Of a stretch of DNA of 64,000 nt, positions 8,780 to 18,829 are shown piece after piece. Within the stretch, counting starts at the first letter, position 1; every line of letters begins with the position of its first letter. The notes below the pieces were generated by a model. That model ran no database searches, was not told the origin of the DNA, and was given only the letters and a program-made list of their open reading frames with translations. The DNA is from Pseudomonas sp. N3-W (GTDB taxonomy: Bacteria; Pseudomonadota; Gammaproteobacteria; Pseudomonadales; Pseudomonadaceae): assembly GCF_024970185.1 (NCBI RefSeq), contig NZ_CP103965.1, positions 6,343,001 through 6,407,000 on the forward strand, in the 5' to 3' direction. A program made the translations under genes and the position numbers.

Positions 8780-9003
8780 TTCAGGCGCCGTTTTTCACCG
8801 CGAACGACCGTGGTTGGAGCTGCTATGTTTTTAAGTTTTTTTCGAGAGCCATCCGGGGATATCTCGTAAATCGCACCGTTTTGGCTTTCCAGCACAGTAT
8901 TGCCGGAAGCCAACGCTTGCCAATACGCCTGAGTAACGGCGCTGGCCGCCATTTCAGGAATATGCGACTCCAGATAACTCAGCGTTTTCTCTTGCTTGAT
9001 CAT
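8776..9003 (-). CDS. Small protein upstream of zeta-like kinase, candidate antitoxin
   Basis: A 75-residue basic-tailed protein that starts MIKQEKTLSYLESHIPEM and ends VVRGEKRRLK. I do not recognise a named family. It overlaps the zeta-like kinase start by four bases and must be co-transcribed with it. The position, size and coupling are those of an antitoxin, although classical epsilon antitoxins are larger. GSRKKLKNI and the C-terminal RGEKRRLK could bind nucleic acid; that is speculation. The central SGNTVLESQNGAIYEISPDG looks like a short beta hairpin. No alternative longer frame is present. Confidence 0.7.
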   Translation of the reverse strand: MIKQEKTLSYLESHIPEMAASAVTQAYWQALASGNTVLESQNGAIYEISPDGSRKKLKNIAAPTTVVRGEKRRLK

Positions 9004-9172
9004 GCTTGCGTCCTCAATCAGGCATCCAAAATAGCCGATGCGCTTAACCTATAGCCAGCCATGGTTACATTTTGCGATGGATGAAATCAGCCAGATTCAA
9101 TTCCACCCGCCTTTTAGCCTTACACTCCGGCCTATCCTCATTCATTGATCCACATTTCAACAGGGAATCGTT

Positions 9173-10093
9173 ATGCAGATCGGTAGCGTGCTTTTACTTT
9201 TTGTCGGCCTGGTGGTCGCCATTCTGTTCATGGGTTTCAAGGTCGTGCCTCAGGGTTATCAGTGGACGGTCGAGCGTTTCGGCCGCTACACCAACACCCT
9301 CAAGCCTGGCCTGAACATCATCATTCCAGTCATGGACCGCATCGGGCGCAAGATCAACGTGATGGAAAGCGTGCTGGATATTCCGCCGCAGGAAGTCATC
9401 ACTGCCGACAACGCCACGGTGCAAATCGATGCGGTGTGCTTCTTCCAGGTGGTCAACACTGCCCAGGCCGCCTACGAGGTGAACAACCTCGAACACGCCA
9501 TTCGTAACCTGCTGCAAACCAACATCCGTACCGTACTCGGTTCCATGGAACTGGACGCGATGCTCAGCCAACGCGATGGCATCAACGAAAAGCTGCTGCG
9601 CACCGTCGATGAAGCCACAGCGCCGTGGGGCATCAAGATCACCCGTATCGAGATCAAGGACATCAGCCCGCCGGCTGACCTGATGGCCGCGATGTCCGGG
9701 CAGATGAAAGCCGAGCGGATCAAGCGCGCGCAAATCCTCGAAGCCGAAGGCCTGCGAGCCGCCGCAATCCTTACTGCCGAAGGCAAGAAGCAGGCGCAGA
9801 TCCTGGAGGCCGAAGGTGGCCGTCAGGCGGCGTTCCTTGAAGCTGAGGCCCGTGAACGTCAGGCCGAAGCCGAAGCCCAGGCCACCAAAGTGGTGTCTGA
9901 AGCCATCGCCGGCGGCAACGTGCAGGCGGTGAATTACTTCGTCGCGCAAAAGTACATCGATGCCTTGGGCAAGCTGGCGTCGGCCAACAACAGCAAGGTG
10001 ATCCTGATGCCGCTGGAGGCCAGTTCGATGATTGGCGCAGTCGGCGGTATCGGCGAAATCGTCAAGGCCACATTCGACAACAAGAAAGCCTGA
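9173..10093 (+). CDS. qmcA: SPFH/Band 7 family membrane protein (QmcA-like)
   Basis: A 306-residue stomatin-like protein anchored in the inner membrane by one N-terminal hydrophobic segment (about 3-22). The SPFH domain follows ([15 protein letters not shown] onward to about 190), then an alanine/glutamate-rich coiled region with repeated ILEAEG-type units (about 195-245) that drives oligomerisation. The sequence matches E. coli QmcA (YbbK) more than HflK or HflC. It is followed seven bases later by an NfeD-type gene, the conserved partner arrangement of SPFH proteins involved in membrane microdomains and protein quality control. Confidence 0.88.
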   Translation: MQIGSVLLLFVGLVVAILFMGFKVVPQGYQWTVERFGRYTNTLKPGLNIIIPVMDRIGRKINVMESVLDIPPQEVITADNATVQIDAVCFFQVVNTAQAAYEVNNLEHAIRNLLQTNIRTVLGSMELDAMLSQRDGINEKLLRTVDEATAPWGIKITRIEIKDISPPADLMAAMSGQMKAERIKRAQILEAEGLRAAAILTAEGKKQAQILEAEGGRQAAFLEAEARERQAEAEAQATKVVSEAIAGGNVQAVNYFVAQKYIDALGKLASANNSKVILMPLEASSMIGAVGGIGEIVKATFDNKKA

Positions 10094-10100
10094 GGCCGTC

Positions 10101-10550
10101 ATGTGGGCATTTTTGCAGCATCTGTCATTCTGGGACTGGCTGGCACTGGGCACGGTGCTGCTGATTCTTGAGGTGTTCGGCGCTGGCGGCTATCTGCTGT
10201 GGATCGGCATGGCTGCCGCCACGGTTGGCGTACTGACGTTCGTACTGCCGAGCATGCCGTGGGCGTTGCAGTTTCTGCTGTTCGGCCTGCTCTCCATCGC
10301 CACCGCGCTGTACTGGTGGCGCCGCCAACGCAGTGCGGTTCGTGAAAGTGACCAGCCCAACCTCAATCTGCGCGGCCAGGAGCTGATCGGCAAAACATTT
10401 GTGGTGCATGAAGCGATTGTCGATGGTCGGGGCAAGATCAAGGTTGCCGACGGCGTATGGATGGCCCGAGGCCCGGATGCCGCGCTCGGCAGCCGGGTGC
10501 GGGTGGTCAGCCAGCAAGGCGCTATTTTATTGGTTGAGCGGGCTGACTGA
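10101..10550 (+). CDS. NfeD family membrane protein
   Basis: A 149-residue protein with two or three hydrophobic helices in the first 75 residues (WLALGTVLLILEVFGAGGY, then WIGMAAATVGVLTFVL and ALQFLLFGLLSIATALYWW) and a soluble OB-fold C domain (LRGQELIGKTFVVHEAI, RVRVVSQQGAILLVE). This is the short NfeD form without the protease domain, and it partners with the SPFH protein encoded just upstream. The ATG at 10101 is preferred over the longer in-frame start inside the SPFH gene because it begins at a natural membrane-protein N terminus. Confidence 0.87.
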   Translation: MWAFLQHLSFWDWLALGTVLLILEVFGAGGYLLWIGMAAATVGVLTFVLPSMPWALQFLLFGLLSIATALYWWRRQRSAVRESDQPNLNLRGQELIGKTFVVHEAIVDGRGKIKVADGVWMARGPDAALGSRVRVVSQQGAILLVERAD

Positions 10551-10619
10551 ACAGTCACGGAACCCAATCGGGCGATTGACGATCAAACGCCCGTAGATAA
10601 CCCAGTGGAGTCACCCATC

Positions 10620-10937
10620 ATGCGTCTCAAATTTGCTGTCGCTACCCTTGCCCTGCTTTCCCTGCCCATCGGTTCGGCAATGGCTGACGGCTTTTGGCGT
10701 AACGTTCTTTCGTCCGGTGCGACCACCGGTTCGACCTACCTGACCTTCAAGGATCACAAACTGATCGTCGCTGCCCAGGACGATGCCGGCAGTTTCGTCG
10801 CCAGTGACGGTGGCATTCGCGGTCCTTACCTGGAAGCGGCGATGCAGAAAGTCCGCGCCGACAACCCTGGCCTGCAAGCCACGGACATGGAACTGGCGAA
10901 CGCGATCCTGGCGAAAAATGCCGTCGCTTCGGACTAA
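10620..10937 (+). CDS. Exported DUF2388 family protein
   Basis: A 105-residue protein with a clear Sec signal peptide (MRLKFAVATLALLSLPIGSAMA, cleavage before DGFWRN). The mature part has VLSSGATTGSTYLTFKDHK and the C-terminal ATDMELANAILAKN typical of DUF2388, a family seen in Pseudomonas, often in several paralogues. Function is unknown. I start at the ATG, not at the GTG five codons upstream, because the signal peptide begins there. A strong terminator follows 13 bases after the stop. Confidence 0.82.
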   Translation: MRLKFAVATLALLSLPIGSAMADGFWRNVLSSGATTGSTYLTFKDHKLIVAAQDDAGSFVASDGGIRGPYLEAAMQKVRADNPGLQATDMELANAILAKNAVASD

Positions 10938-10950
10938 GCGACTCAAAACC

Positions 10951-10982
10951 AAAAATGCCGCTCACATGAGCGGCATTTTTTT
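10951..10982. terminator. Bidirectional rho-independent terminator
   Basis: The arms AAAAATGCCGCTCA and TGAGCGGCATTTTT enclose a short loop, with A-run and T-run flanks. It ends the DUF2388 transcript and may also stop antisense reading from gcvP. Confidence 0.9.
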
Positions 10983-10995
10983 GCCAATTGCAAAA

Positions 10996-11028
10996 CCCTG
11001 TGGGAGCGAGCCTCTCGCTCCCACAGGG
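10996..11028. repeat. Single REP palindrome, perfect arms
   Basis: Perfect 15-base arms CCCTGTGGGAGCGAG and CTCGCTCCCACAGGG are separated by three bases. It lies at the 3' end of gcvP, next to the terminator, and may protect or end the gcvP message. Confidence 0.8.
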
Positions 11029-11048
11029 CTTATGCGTGCTTTGCAGGC

Positions 11049-13922
11049 TCAGCGGTATTCATCCACCGGCACACAGGCACAAAACAGATTGCGGTCGCCG
11101 TAAACGTTATCCACTCGGTTCACCGCCGGCCAGTATTTATGCGCCTTGGTGTGAGCGTCCGGCGTCACTGCCTGCTCGATGCTGTAGGGCCGCTCCCACA
11201 CCCCGGTAATGTCAGCCAAGGTGTGCGGGGCATGTTTCAGCGGGTTGTCCTCAGGGTCCCAGTTGCCGTTCTGCACCTCGGTAATTTCCGCCCGAATGCT
11301 CAACATTGCGCCGATAAACCGGTCCAGCTCAGCCTTCGATTCACTCTCGGTGGGCTCGACCATCAAAGTCCCCGGCACCGGGAAGGACATGGTCGGCGCG
11401 TGGAAGCCATAATCCATCAGGCGCTTGGCCACGTCCTCTTCGGTAATGCCGGTCAGGGCTTTCAGTGGACGCAGGTCGAGAATGCATTCGTGAGCCACCC
11501 GTTCGTTGCGCCCGGTATAGAGCACCGGGAACGCACCGGACAATTGCCGCGCCAGGTAATTCGCCGACAGAATCGCCACCTCGCTGGCATCCGCCAGCTG
11601 CGGCCCCATCATGGCGATGTACATCCAACTGATCGGCAAAATACTCGCACTGCCCCACGGCGCCGCGCTGACTGCGCAGTTCTGCGGCAACGGTCCGTCA
11701 ATCGGTACCACTGGGTGATTGGCGACGAACGGCGCCAGATGCGCCCGGACGCCAATCGGTCCCATGCCCGGCCCGCCGCCACCGTGCGGGATGCAGAATG
11801 TCTTGTGCAGGTTCATGTGGGACACGTCGGCGCCAATGTCGGCCGGTCGCGCCAGGCCAACCTGGGCATTGAGGTTGGCGCCGTCCATGTACACCTGGCC
11901 GCCGTGCTTGTGGATAACTTCACAGATTTCGCTGATGCCTTCTTCATACACTCCGTGGGTCGAAGGGTAAGTCGCCATCAGGCACGCGAGTTTGTCCCCC
12001 GCCGCCGAGGCCTTTTGCTTCAGATCCTCAAGATCGACGTTGCCCGCCTCGTCACACTCGACAATCACCACCCGCATCCCGGCCATTTGTGCCGACGCCG
12101 GGTTGGTGCCGTGAGCAGAAGACGGAATCAGACAGATATCCCTGCCGCCCTGATGACGACTTTCATGGTATTTGCCAATTGCCAGCAACCCGGCGTATTC
12201 GCCCTGAGCACCGGAGTTGGGCTGCATGCAGATGGCATCAAACCCGGTGATCGCGCAGAGCCAGCGCTCCAGTTCCTCGATCATCCGCGAATACCCCAAG
12301 GCCTGCTCTTTCGGCACGAACGGATGCAGATTGGCGAACTGTGGCCAGGTGATGGGGATCATCTCGCTGGTGGCATTGAGCTTCATGGTGCAGGAGCCCA
12401 GCGGGATCATCGACTGGTTCAGCGCCAGGTCCTTGTTCTCCAGTTGTTTGAGGTAGCGCAGCATCTCGGTTTCGCTGTGATGGGCGCTGAACACCGGGTG
12501 ACGCAGGTAGGGCGAGGTGCGCTGCAAGCTGTCAGGAATGCCGCCAGGCAGTGTTTCAGCATCCAGTTCGTCGACGTTGAGCCCATGATCGGCGCCAAGA
12601 AATACATCGAACAGTTTCGCGACTGTGGTTTCGTCGCAGGTTTCATCCAGACTCAGTCCCAGCCGTCCGCGTCCCAGAATGCGCAGATTGATTTGCGCCA
12701 CTTTGGCACTTTCAATGATTGCGGTCTGGGTCCCCCCTACCTCCAGGGTCAAGGTGTCGAAAAACTGCTGGTTGATACGACTGATGCCGTGACGCTCCAA
12801 ACCAGCGGCAAGGATGCAGGTCAGGCGATGGACCCGCTGGGCAATCCGTTTCAGCCCTTCGGGGCCGTGATACACCGCGTAGAAACTGGCGATGTTGGCC
12901 AGCAGCACTTGGGCGGTACAGATGTTCGAGTTGGCCTTTTCCCGGCGGATATGTTGCTCGCGGGTTTGCAGGGCCATGCGCAGGGCGACGTTGCCTCGCG
13001 CATCTTTCGACACACCGATGATCCGCCCTGGAATCGCTCGCTTGTACTCATCACGGCTGGCAAAGAACGCCGCGTGGGGACCGCCGTATCCCATCGGTAC
13101 ACCAAAGCGCTGAGACGAGCCGAAAACCACATCTGCCCCCAGCTCACCCGGCGGCGTCAGCAACAACAGACTCAACAGATCCGTCGCCACACAGGCCAGC
13201 GCCTGTTGCGCGTGCAGTTGATCGATCAGCGGCCGCAAATCACGAATTTCGCCGTGGGTATCGGGATATTGCAGCAATGCCCCGAACACCTGATGCTGCG
13301 GCAAGTTATCCACAGCATCGACGATCAACTCGAAGCCAAAGCCATCGGCCCGGGTCCGCACCACGGAAAGCGTCTGCGGATGGCAGTTTTCATCGACAAA
13401 AAACAGATTGCTTTTGGACTTGGCAACTCGCTTGGCCAGCGCCATGGCTTCGGCGGCAGCGGTGGCTTCGTCCAGCAACGAGGCGTTAGCCAGGTCCAGG
13501 CCGGTAAGGTCGATAGTCAGTTGCTGAAAGTTGAGCAACGCTTCGAGACGGCCTTGTGCAATCTCGGGCTGATAAGGCGTGTAGGCGGTGTACCAACCGG
13601 GATTTTCCAGCACGTTACGCGCAATCACTGCTGGCGTGAGCGTGCCGTGATAGCCCATGCCGATCAGGCTGGTCCAGACCTGGTTCTGTTCGGCATAGCC
13701 AAGCAGTTTGGCCAACGCGGCCTCTTCGTCCAGCGCCGGCGGCAGGTCCAGCGCGCGGTTGAGGCGGATCGCCGGTGGCACCGTCTGCTCGATCAATTCA
13801 ACACGGCTGCCAAGACCGAGGCTGTCGAGCATCGCCTGTTGCTCGGCGGCATCCGGCCCCAAGTGGCGGCGCAGGAAGGCATTGGGGTCGCGTAACTGGC
13901 TCAGGGACGGCAACTGGGACAT
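11049..13922 (-). CDS. gcvP: Glycine dehydrogenase (decarboxylating), P protein of glycine cleavage
   Basis: A 957-residue PLP enzyme that decarboxylates glycine and passes the aminomethyl group to lipoylated GcvH. Full length for the fused (homodimeric) P protein. The PLP lysine lies in [20 protein letters not shown], and FLRRHLGPD at the N terminus and [12 protein letters not shown] are family landmarks. It is separated from gcvH and gcvT by a DegT-type aminotransferase on the other strand, so it needs its own promoter in the roughly 145 bases upstream. The very long antisense frame opposite it is a coding shadow. Confidence 0.96.
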   Translation of the reverse strand: MSQLPSLSQLRDPNAFLRRHLGPDAAEQQAMLDSLGLGSRVELIEQTVPPAIRLNRALDLPPALDEEAALAKLLGYAEQNQVWTSLIGMGYHGTLTPAVIARNVLENPGWYTAYTPYQPEIAQGRLEALLNFQQLTIDLTGLDLANASLLDEATAAAEAMALAKRVAKSKSNLFFVDENCHPQTLSVVRTRADGFGFELIVDAVDNLPQHQVFGALLQYPDTHGEIRDLRPLIDQLHAQQALACVATDLLSLLLLTPPGELGADVVFGSSQRFGVPMGYGGPHAAFFASRDEYKRAIPGRIIGVSKDARGNVALRMALQTREQHIRREKANSNICTAQVLLANIASFYAVYHGPEGLKRIAQRVHRLTCILAAGLERHGISRINQQFFDTLTLEVGGTQTAIIESAKVAQINLRILGRGRLGLSLDETCDETTVAKLFDVFLGADHGLNVDELDAETLPGGIPDSLQRTSPYLRHPVFSAHHSETEMLRYLKQLENKDLALNQSMIPLGSCTMKLNATSEMIPITWPQFANLHPFVPKEQALGYSRMIEELERWLCAITGFDAICMQPNSGAQGEYAGLLAIGKYHESRHQGGRDICLIPSSAHGTNPASAQMAGMRVVIVECDEAGNVDLEDLKQKASAAGDKLACLMATYPSTHGVYEEGISEICEVIHKHGGQVYMDGANLNAQVGLARPADIGADVSHMNLHKTFCIPHGGGGPGMGPIGVRAHLAPFVANHPVVPIDGPLPQNCAVSAAPWGSASILPISWMYIAMMGPQLADASEVAILSANYLARQLSGAFPVLYTGRNERVAHECILDLRPLKALTGITEEDVAKRLMDYGFHAPTMSFPVPGTLMVEPTESESKAELDRFIGAMLSIRAEITEVQNGNWDPEDNPLKHAPHTLADITGVWERPYSIEQAVTPDAHTKAHKYWPAVNRVDNVYGDRNLFCACVPVDEYR

Positions 13923-14067
13923 GACGGGCTCTCTCTTGACTGGCGCTCAGCGTCGATGCAACACGGTCAAACCAGCATAGCAGTCGCTGCACTAGTGACC
14001 TTGTGGGCAAACCGGATCATCATGTCCGGCGCATGCCTAATGTCCGCCAATCAGGTGTCTACCGTTT

Positions 14068-15207
14068 ATGAGCCAACTGCCGTTTCTACCGTTTTCCAAA
14101 CCTGTCATCGATGAAGCCACCATTGCGGCGGTCGGTGATGTATTGCGCTCGGGCTGGATCACCAGCGGCCCCAAGGTCCAGGCGTTCGAAGCACAGCTCT
14201 CGGAGTTCTTTGGCGGGCGTCCGGTACGCACGTTCAACTCCGGCACCTGCACCATGGAAATTGCTTTGCGTATTGCCGGCGTCGGGGCCGGGGATGAAGT
14301 CATCACCACGCCGATTTCCTGGGTTGCCACCGCTAACGTGATTCTGGAAGTCGGCGCCACACCGGTGTTTGCCGACATCGACCCGATCACCCGCAACATC
14401 GACCTGGACAAGCTGGAAGCCGCCATCACCCCACGCACCAAGGCGATCATTCCGGTGTACCTCGCCGGGTTGCCGGTGGACATGAGCCGCCTCTACGCCA
14501 TCGCCAAAAAACACAATTTGCGCGTTGTCGAAGACGCCGCCCAAGCCTTGGGTTCGAGCTGGAACGGCCAGCGTATTGGCGCGACCGGCGACTTCGTGTC
14601 CTTCAGTTTCCAGGCGAACAAGAACGTCACCTCTTCCGAGGGCGGCTGTCTGGTGTTGAATAACGCTGAAGAAGTACGGCTGGCGGAAAAGTATCGTCTG
14701 CAGGGCGTAACCCGCAACGGCTTCGACGGGTTGGACGTGGATGTGTTGGGCGGCAAGTTCAACATGACCGACGTTGCAGCGACCATCGGCCTGGGACAAT
14801 TCGCGCACATCGAAGCGATCACCGCTCATCGTCGTGAACTGGCCAGGCATTACTTTGAGTGCTTCGGCGCAGACTTCGAAGCGCAGTACGGGGCGCAACT
14901 GCCGCCAGCGGATTTCGAGAACAGCAACTGGCACTTGTTCCAGCTGGTCTTGCCTGAGCGCAAGGACGGCCAGCCGGCACGGGCCACGTTCATGGAGCAG
15001 ATGCAGGCACTGGGCGTCGGCATCGGCTATCACTACCCGCCGATTCATTTGCTGAGTCTTTACCGCGAACGCGGTTTCAAGGAAGGCATGTTCGAGGTGG
15101 CCGAACGGGTGGGACGTTTGATCGTTTCGTTGCCGATGTTCACTGCCATGACCAAGGCGGATGTGGAACGTTCGGTGGCTGCCGTGAAGGCCGTGCTGAA
15201 ACCCTGA
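14068..15207 (+). CDS. DegT/DnrJ/EryC1/StrS family PLP aminotransferase
   Basis: A 379-residue fold-type I aminotransferase of the sugar-aminotransferase family. The PLP lysine is K185 in SFQANKNVTSSEGG; the aspartate that holds the pyridine nitrogen is in VVEDAAQALGSSW (about 156); the substrate loop GGKFNMTDVAATIGLGQ is intact. Family members aminate nucleotide-linked keto-sugars (ArnB-like). No sugar-nucleotide genes are nearby, so the substrate cannot be inferred. The gene lies between gcvP (divergent) and gcvH (convergent), an odd position that splits the glycine cleavage genes. A REPIN follows the stop. Confidence 0.87.
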   Translation: MSQLPFLPFSKPVIDEATIAAVGDVLRSGWITSGPKVQAFEAQLSEFFGGRPVRTFNSGTCTMEIALRIAGVGAGDEVITTPISWVATANVILEVGATPVFADIDPITRNIDLDKLEAAITPRTKAIIPVYLAGLPVDMSRLYAIAKKHNLRVVEDAAQALGSSWNGQRIGATGDFVSFSFQANKNVTSSEGGCLVLNNAEEVRLAEKYRLQGVTRNGFDGLDVDVLGGKFNMTDVAATIGLGQFAHIEAITAHRRELARHYFECFGADFEAQYGAQLPPADFENSNWHLFQLVLPERKDGQPARATFMEQMQALGVGIGYHYPPIHLLSLYRERGFKEGMFEVAERVGRLIVSLPMFTAMTKADVERSVAAVKAVLKP

Positions 15208-15212
15208 AACAC

Positions 15213-15301
15213 TGTGGGAGCGGGCTTGCTCGCGAACGCGGTGTGTCAGTCAAATGAGTGTTGGCTGATACACCGCTTTCACGAGCAGGCTCGCTCCCAC
15301 A
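15213..15301. repeat. REPIN (TGTGGGAGCGGGC family)
   Basis: A REP arm (TGTGGGAGCGGGCTTGCTCG) pairs with an inverted arm ending CGAGCAGGCTCGCTCCCACA. Between them, AACGCGGTG and CACCGCTTT also pair partly. It fills the space between the convergent aminotransferase and gcvH. Confidence 0.85.
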
Positions 15302-15305
15302 TGGG

Positions 15306-15689
15306 TTACTCGCCGATAGCGGACTTGTAGCCTGCTGCGTCGAGCAGCTTGTCCAGATCGCCGGCGTTGGCCGGTTTGATCTTGAAGATCCAGGCACTGT
15401 ACGGTTCGCTATTGAGCAATTCAGGCGAAGCGCCAAGGTCTTCGTTGACCGCGATCACTTCACCGGCAACCGGGGAGTAAATGTCGGAAGCGGCTTTGAC
15501 CGACTCGACCACGCCAGCTTGATCGCCAGCACCGAACACTTTGCCCACTTCCGTCAGCTCAACAAACACCACATCGCCCAAGGCTTCCTGAGCGTGATCA
15601 CTGATGCCCACGGTCACGGTGCCATCAGCTTCCAGACGGGCCCATTCGTGGCTTTCGGCAAAACGCAGGTCGGCAGGGATTTTGCTCAT
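15306..15689 (-). CDS. gcvH: Glycine cleavage system H protein
   Basis: The 127-residue lipoyl carrier that shuttles the aminomethyl group between GcvP, GcvT and lipoamide dehydrogenase. The lipoylated lysine is K65 in [18 protein letters not shown]. The ATG giving [10 protein letters not shown] is chosen; the upstream in-frame start lacks support and this one has AGGA about nine bases before it. gcvT is 51 bases upstream on the same strand, so the two are one transcript, with gcvP separate. Confidence 0.95.
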   Translation of the reverse strand: MSKIPADLRFAESHEWARLEADGTVTVGISDHAQEALGDVVFVELTEVGKVFGAGDQAGVVESVKAASDIYSPVAGEVIAVNEDLGASPELLNSEPYSAWIFKIKPANAGDLDKLLDAAGYKSAIGE

Positions 15690-15740
15690 ATTCTGTGTCC
15701 TCAAGAAGAGTGTCAGCGGTTGTTACCCGCCAGAAAAGGG

Positions 15741-16823
15741 TTAGATCAAGGTTTTGCCATGGCGTACGAAGTTCGGTTTGACCACTCGAACCGGATACCA
15801 TTTGCCACGAATTTCCACTTCGGCGCGGTCGGCAGTTGCCATCGGTACACGCGCCAATGCAATCGATTTGCTCAGCGTAGGAGAGAAACTACCACTGGTG
15901 ATCTCCCCTTCGCCAACATTGGCGATGCGAACCACCTGATGAGCGCGTAAAACCCCACGTTCCTCAAGCACCAGCCCCACCAGTTTGTGCTGCACACCCC
16001 CGGCGCGTTCGGCTTCCAGGGCAGTGCGGCCGATGAACTGGCGGGTAGCCGGTTCCCAGGCGATGCTCCAGGCCATGTTGGAAGCCAGTGGTGAAACGTC
16101 TTGATGAATGTCCTGGCCGTAGAGGTTCATCCCGGCTTCTACCCGCAGGGTATCGCGCGCACCAAGGCCGATTGGCGAGATGCCCGCGCCCACCAGGTCA
16201 TTGAAAAAGCCCGGCGCCTGATCGGCTGGCAGAATGATTTCCAGACCGTCCTCGCCGGTATAACCGGTGCGAGCGATGAACCAGTCGCCATCGGCCAGGC
16301 CTTCGAACGGTTTAAGTAGCTGAATCAGGTTGCCACGCGATTGCGTGACCAGCTCGGCAATCTTGTGCCGGGCCTGAGGGCCCTGAATGGCCAGCATCGC
16401 CAGTTCGGAACGCTCGACCAGTTGCACGTCGAAAGCACCGAGGTGCGCCTGCATCCAGGCCAGATCCTGATCCCGGGTGGAGGCGTTGACCACCAGGCGA
16501 TAAGCGTCATCGAGACGGTAGACGATCATGTCGTCGACGATGCCGCCGCGCTCGTTGAGCATGGTGCTGTACAACGCACGGCCGGGGCTGTGCAGGCGTT
16601 CGACATCATTGGCCAGCAAATGCTGGAGCCAGGCCTTGGCCTGGGGGCCGCCGACATCGATCACGGTCATGTGGGATACATCGAAAACCCCGCAATCGCG
16701 GCGCACCTGATGGTGTTCCTCGACCTGCGAGCCGTAATGCAATGGCATATCCCAACCGCCAAAATCGACCATCTTCGCGCCGAGGGCGAGATGAAGGTCA
16801 TACAGAGGCGTACGCTGTCCCAT
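15741..16823 (-). CDS. gcvT: Glycine cleavage system T protein (aminomethyltransferase)
   Basis: A 360-residue tetrahydrofolate-dependent aminomethyltransferase that releases ammonia and forms methylene-THF from the GcvH-bound intermediate. VDFGGWDMPLHYGSQ at the N terminus, the folate-pocket aspartate in VFDVSHMTVIDVGG, and GYTGEDGLEI are family motifs. The start at 16823 is supported by AAGGAG seven bases upstream; the longer frame adds an unrelated cysteine-rich leader. gcvH follows. The roughly 155 bases upstream hold its promoter. Confidence 0.95.
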   Translation of the reverse strand: MGQRTPLYDLHLALGAKMVDFGGWDMPLHYGSQVEEHHQVRRDCGVFDVSHMTVIDVGGPQAKAWLQHLLANDVERLHSPGRALYSTMLNERGGIVDDMIVYRLDDAYRLVVNASTRDQDLAWMQAHLGAFDVQLVERSELAMLAIQGPQARHKIAELVTQSRGNLIQLLKPFEGLADGDWFIARTGYTGEDGLEIILPADQAPGFFNDLVGAGISPIGLGARDTLRVEAGMNLYGQDIHQDVSPLASNMAWSIAWEPATRQFIGRTALEAERAGGVQHKLVGLVLEERGVLRAHQVVRIANVGEGEITSGSFSPTLSKSIALARVPMATADRAEVEIRGKWYPVRVVKPNFVRHGKTLI

Positions 16824-16979
16824 GGGTTTCTCCTTCCGGGCGTGGCGAAGGTGCGGACAGGCACTGCACAACGTGCAAGCCTTGAAATACAAGGCTTTCA
16901 GCTGATTTCAGCTACCGGGTCTGTCAGACGGACCGCACCGAATGCCGCGCATTGTAGCTGCAAGGTGTAGGACTGACAC

Positions 16980-18596
16980 CTAGGCGTTTCGATGCGCCGA
17001 GCGGCGGATCAATCCGATGACCGGCAACAACCCGACCAGAACCAGCGTCAGGGCCGGCAATGACGCCCTCGCCCACTCGCCTTCACTGGTCATTTCGAAG
17101 ATCCGCACCGCCAGCGTATCCCAGCCAAACGGGCGCATCAGCAGGGTGGCGGGCATTTCCTTGAGCACATCGACGAACACCAGCAGCACCGCGCTCAAGG
17201 TGCCGGGCAACAACAGCGGCAGATACACTTTGAAAAACAGTCGTGGCCCACTGACACCCAAGCTGCGTGCCGCTTCGGGCAACGACGGGCGGATTCGCGC
17301 CAGACTGCTTTCCAGCGGTCCATAAGCTACCGCGATAAATCGCACCAGATAGGCCAGCAACAGCGCCGACAGGCTGCCCAACAGCAGCGGCTTGCCAGCG
17401 CCGCCGAGCCAGCCTGACAGCGGAATCACCAGTTCACGGTCCAGATAGCTGAACGCCAGCATGATCGACACCGCCAGCACCGAGCCGGGCAATGCGTAGC
17501 CGAGGTTCGCCAGGCTGACCCCGGAACGGATCGCCCGGGTCGGTGCCAGACGGCGGGCAAAGGCCAGTAGAAGCGCGACACTGACGGTAATCAGCGCCGC
17601 CATGCCACCCAGATACAGGGTGTGCATGATCAACCCGGCATAGCGCTCATCCAGGTCGAAGCGCCCGCGCTGCCAGAACCACACCAGCAATTGCAGCATC
17701 GGGATGACAAAGGCACAGGCGAACACCAGGCCACACCAGCTCATGGCGGCCAACGCCTTGAAGCCACGCAGGTGGTACAGCGCCTTGACCCGAGGCCGCT
17801 CGTTGCTGGCCCGATTGGCACCGCGGGCCCGACGCTCGCCGTACAACACAAGCATCACCACCAGCAGCAACAGGCTGGCCAGTTGCGCGGCGGTGGAGAG
17901 GCTGAAGAAGCCGTACCAGGTCTTGTAGATCGCGGTGGTGAAGGTGTCGAAGTTGAACACCGAGACCGCGCCAAAATCCGCCAGGGTTTCCATCAGCGCC
18001 AGCGCCACACCCGCGCCGATGGCCGGACGCGCCATTGGCAACGCCACCCGCCAGAACGCCTGCCACGGTGACTGTCCCAGCACCCGCGCCGCTTCCATCA
18101 GGCCTTTGCCTTGAGCCAGAAACGCCGTACGGGCCAGCAGGTAAACGTAGGGATAGAACACCAGCACCAGCACCAGAATGACGCCGCCCGTGGAGCGCAC
18201 CCTGGGCAGTCGCAAACCCATGCCAAACCATTCCCGCAGCAGGGTTTGCACGGGGCCGGCGAAATCCAGCAGGCCGACAAAGACAAACGCCAGCACGTAA
18301 GCGGGAATGGCGAATGGCAGCATCAGCGCCCAGTCCAGCCAGCGTCGCCCCGGAAATTCGCAGAGGCTGGTGAGCCAGGCCAGGCTCACGCCCAACAGCG
18401 TCACGCCGACACCGACGCCGAACACCAGCGTCAGGGTGTTGCCCAGCAGGCGGGGCATCTGGGTGTCCCACAGGTGGGACCAGATCTGTTGGTCGATGGT
18501 CTGCCAGGACAGCAGCAGAACGCTAAGAGGCAGCAGGACCAGCGCAGCGATGGCGAAGACCAGGGGATACCAGCGGCGTTGGGCGGGGTGGGCCAA
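16980..18596 (-). CDS. Ferric iron ABC transporter permease
   Basis: A 538-residue membrane protein made of two fused binding-protein-dependent permease halves, about twelve membrane segments, like FbpB/SfuB/HitB. Each half ends in an EAA-type loop, visible as EAARVLGQSPWQAFWRVALP in the first and EAARSLGVSGPRLFFKVYLP in the second. It brings Fe3+ across the inner membrane with the binding protein encoded upstream at 18830. No ATPase gene is adjacent, so the ATP-binding subunit is encoded elsewhere. A REPIN separates the two genes. Confidence 0.88.
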   Translation of the reverse strand: MAHPAQRRWYPLVFAIAALVLLPLSVLLLSWQTIDQQIWSHLWDTQMPRLLGNTLTLVFGVGVGVTLLGVSLAWLTSLCEFPGRRWLDWALMLPFAIPAYVLAFVFVGLLDFAGPVQTLLREWFGMGLRLPRVRSTGGVILVLVLVFYPYVYLLARTAFLAQGKGLMEAARVLGQSPWQAFWRVALPMARPAIGAGVALALMETLADFGAVSVFNFDTFTTAIYKTWYGFFSLSTAAQLASLLLLVVMLVLYGERRARGANRASNERPRVKALYHLRGFKALAAMSWCGLVFACAFVIPMLQLLVWFWQRGRFDLDERYAGLIMHTLYLGGMAALITVSVALLLAFARRLAPTRAIRSGVSLANLGYALPGSVLAVSIMLAFSYLDRELVIPLSGWLGGAGKPLLLGSLSALLLAYLVRFIAVAYGPLESSLARIRPSLPEAARSLGVSGPRLFFKVYLPLLLPGTLSAVLLVFVDVLKEMPATLLMRPFGWDTLAVRIFEMTSEGEWARASLPALTLVLVGLLPVIGLIRRSAHRNA

Positions 18597-18649
18597 GGGG
18601 ATTCTCTAGAAAATTTTGAACAACCGCAGGTCTGCGGCCGGCTCCATTT

Positions 18650-18780
18650 TGTGGCGAGGGAGCTTGCTCCCGCTCGGCTGCGCAGCAGTCGTCAAGCAGC
18701 GGATGCCGTTTGACTGATGCACCGCGCCGCATGGTTTTGGGGCCGCTTCGCAGCACAGCGGGAGCAAGCGCCCTCGCCAC
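18650..18780. repeat. REPIN (GTGGCGAGGGAGC family)
   Basis: Inverted arms TGTGGCGAGGGAGCTTGCTC and GAGCAAGCGCCCTCGCCAC surround an internal segment with GCTGCGCAGCAG and CGCTTCGCAGC. It lies between the genes for the iron-binding protein and its permease, where it could lower downstream expression by stem-loop formation in the message. Confidence 0.85.
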
Positions 18781-18829
18781 GGGCATGCCCCCTCACCACG
18801 AACAAGCGCCCAATCACAAAGGAGTGGCG

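Noticed and set aside
11139..13895. 918-codon open frame antisense to gcvP
   Set aside because: It mirrors gcvP in a high-GC region, has no domain or ribosome site, and its sequence is rich in shadow-type His, Gln and Arg runs.
16824..16979. Glycine riboswitch upstream of gcvT
   Set aside because: I looked for tandem aptamer-like GGAGAG motifs and paired helices and did not find them; the region appears to be an ordinary promoter leader.
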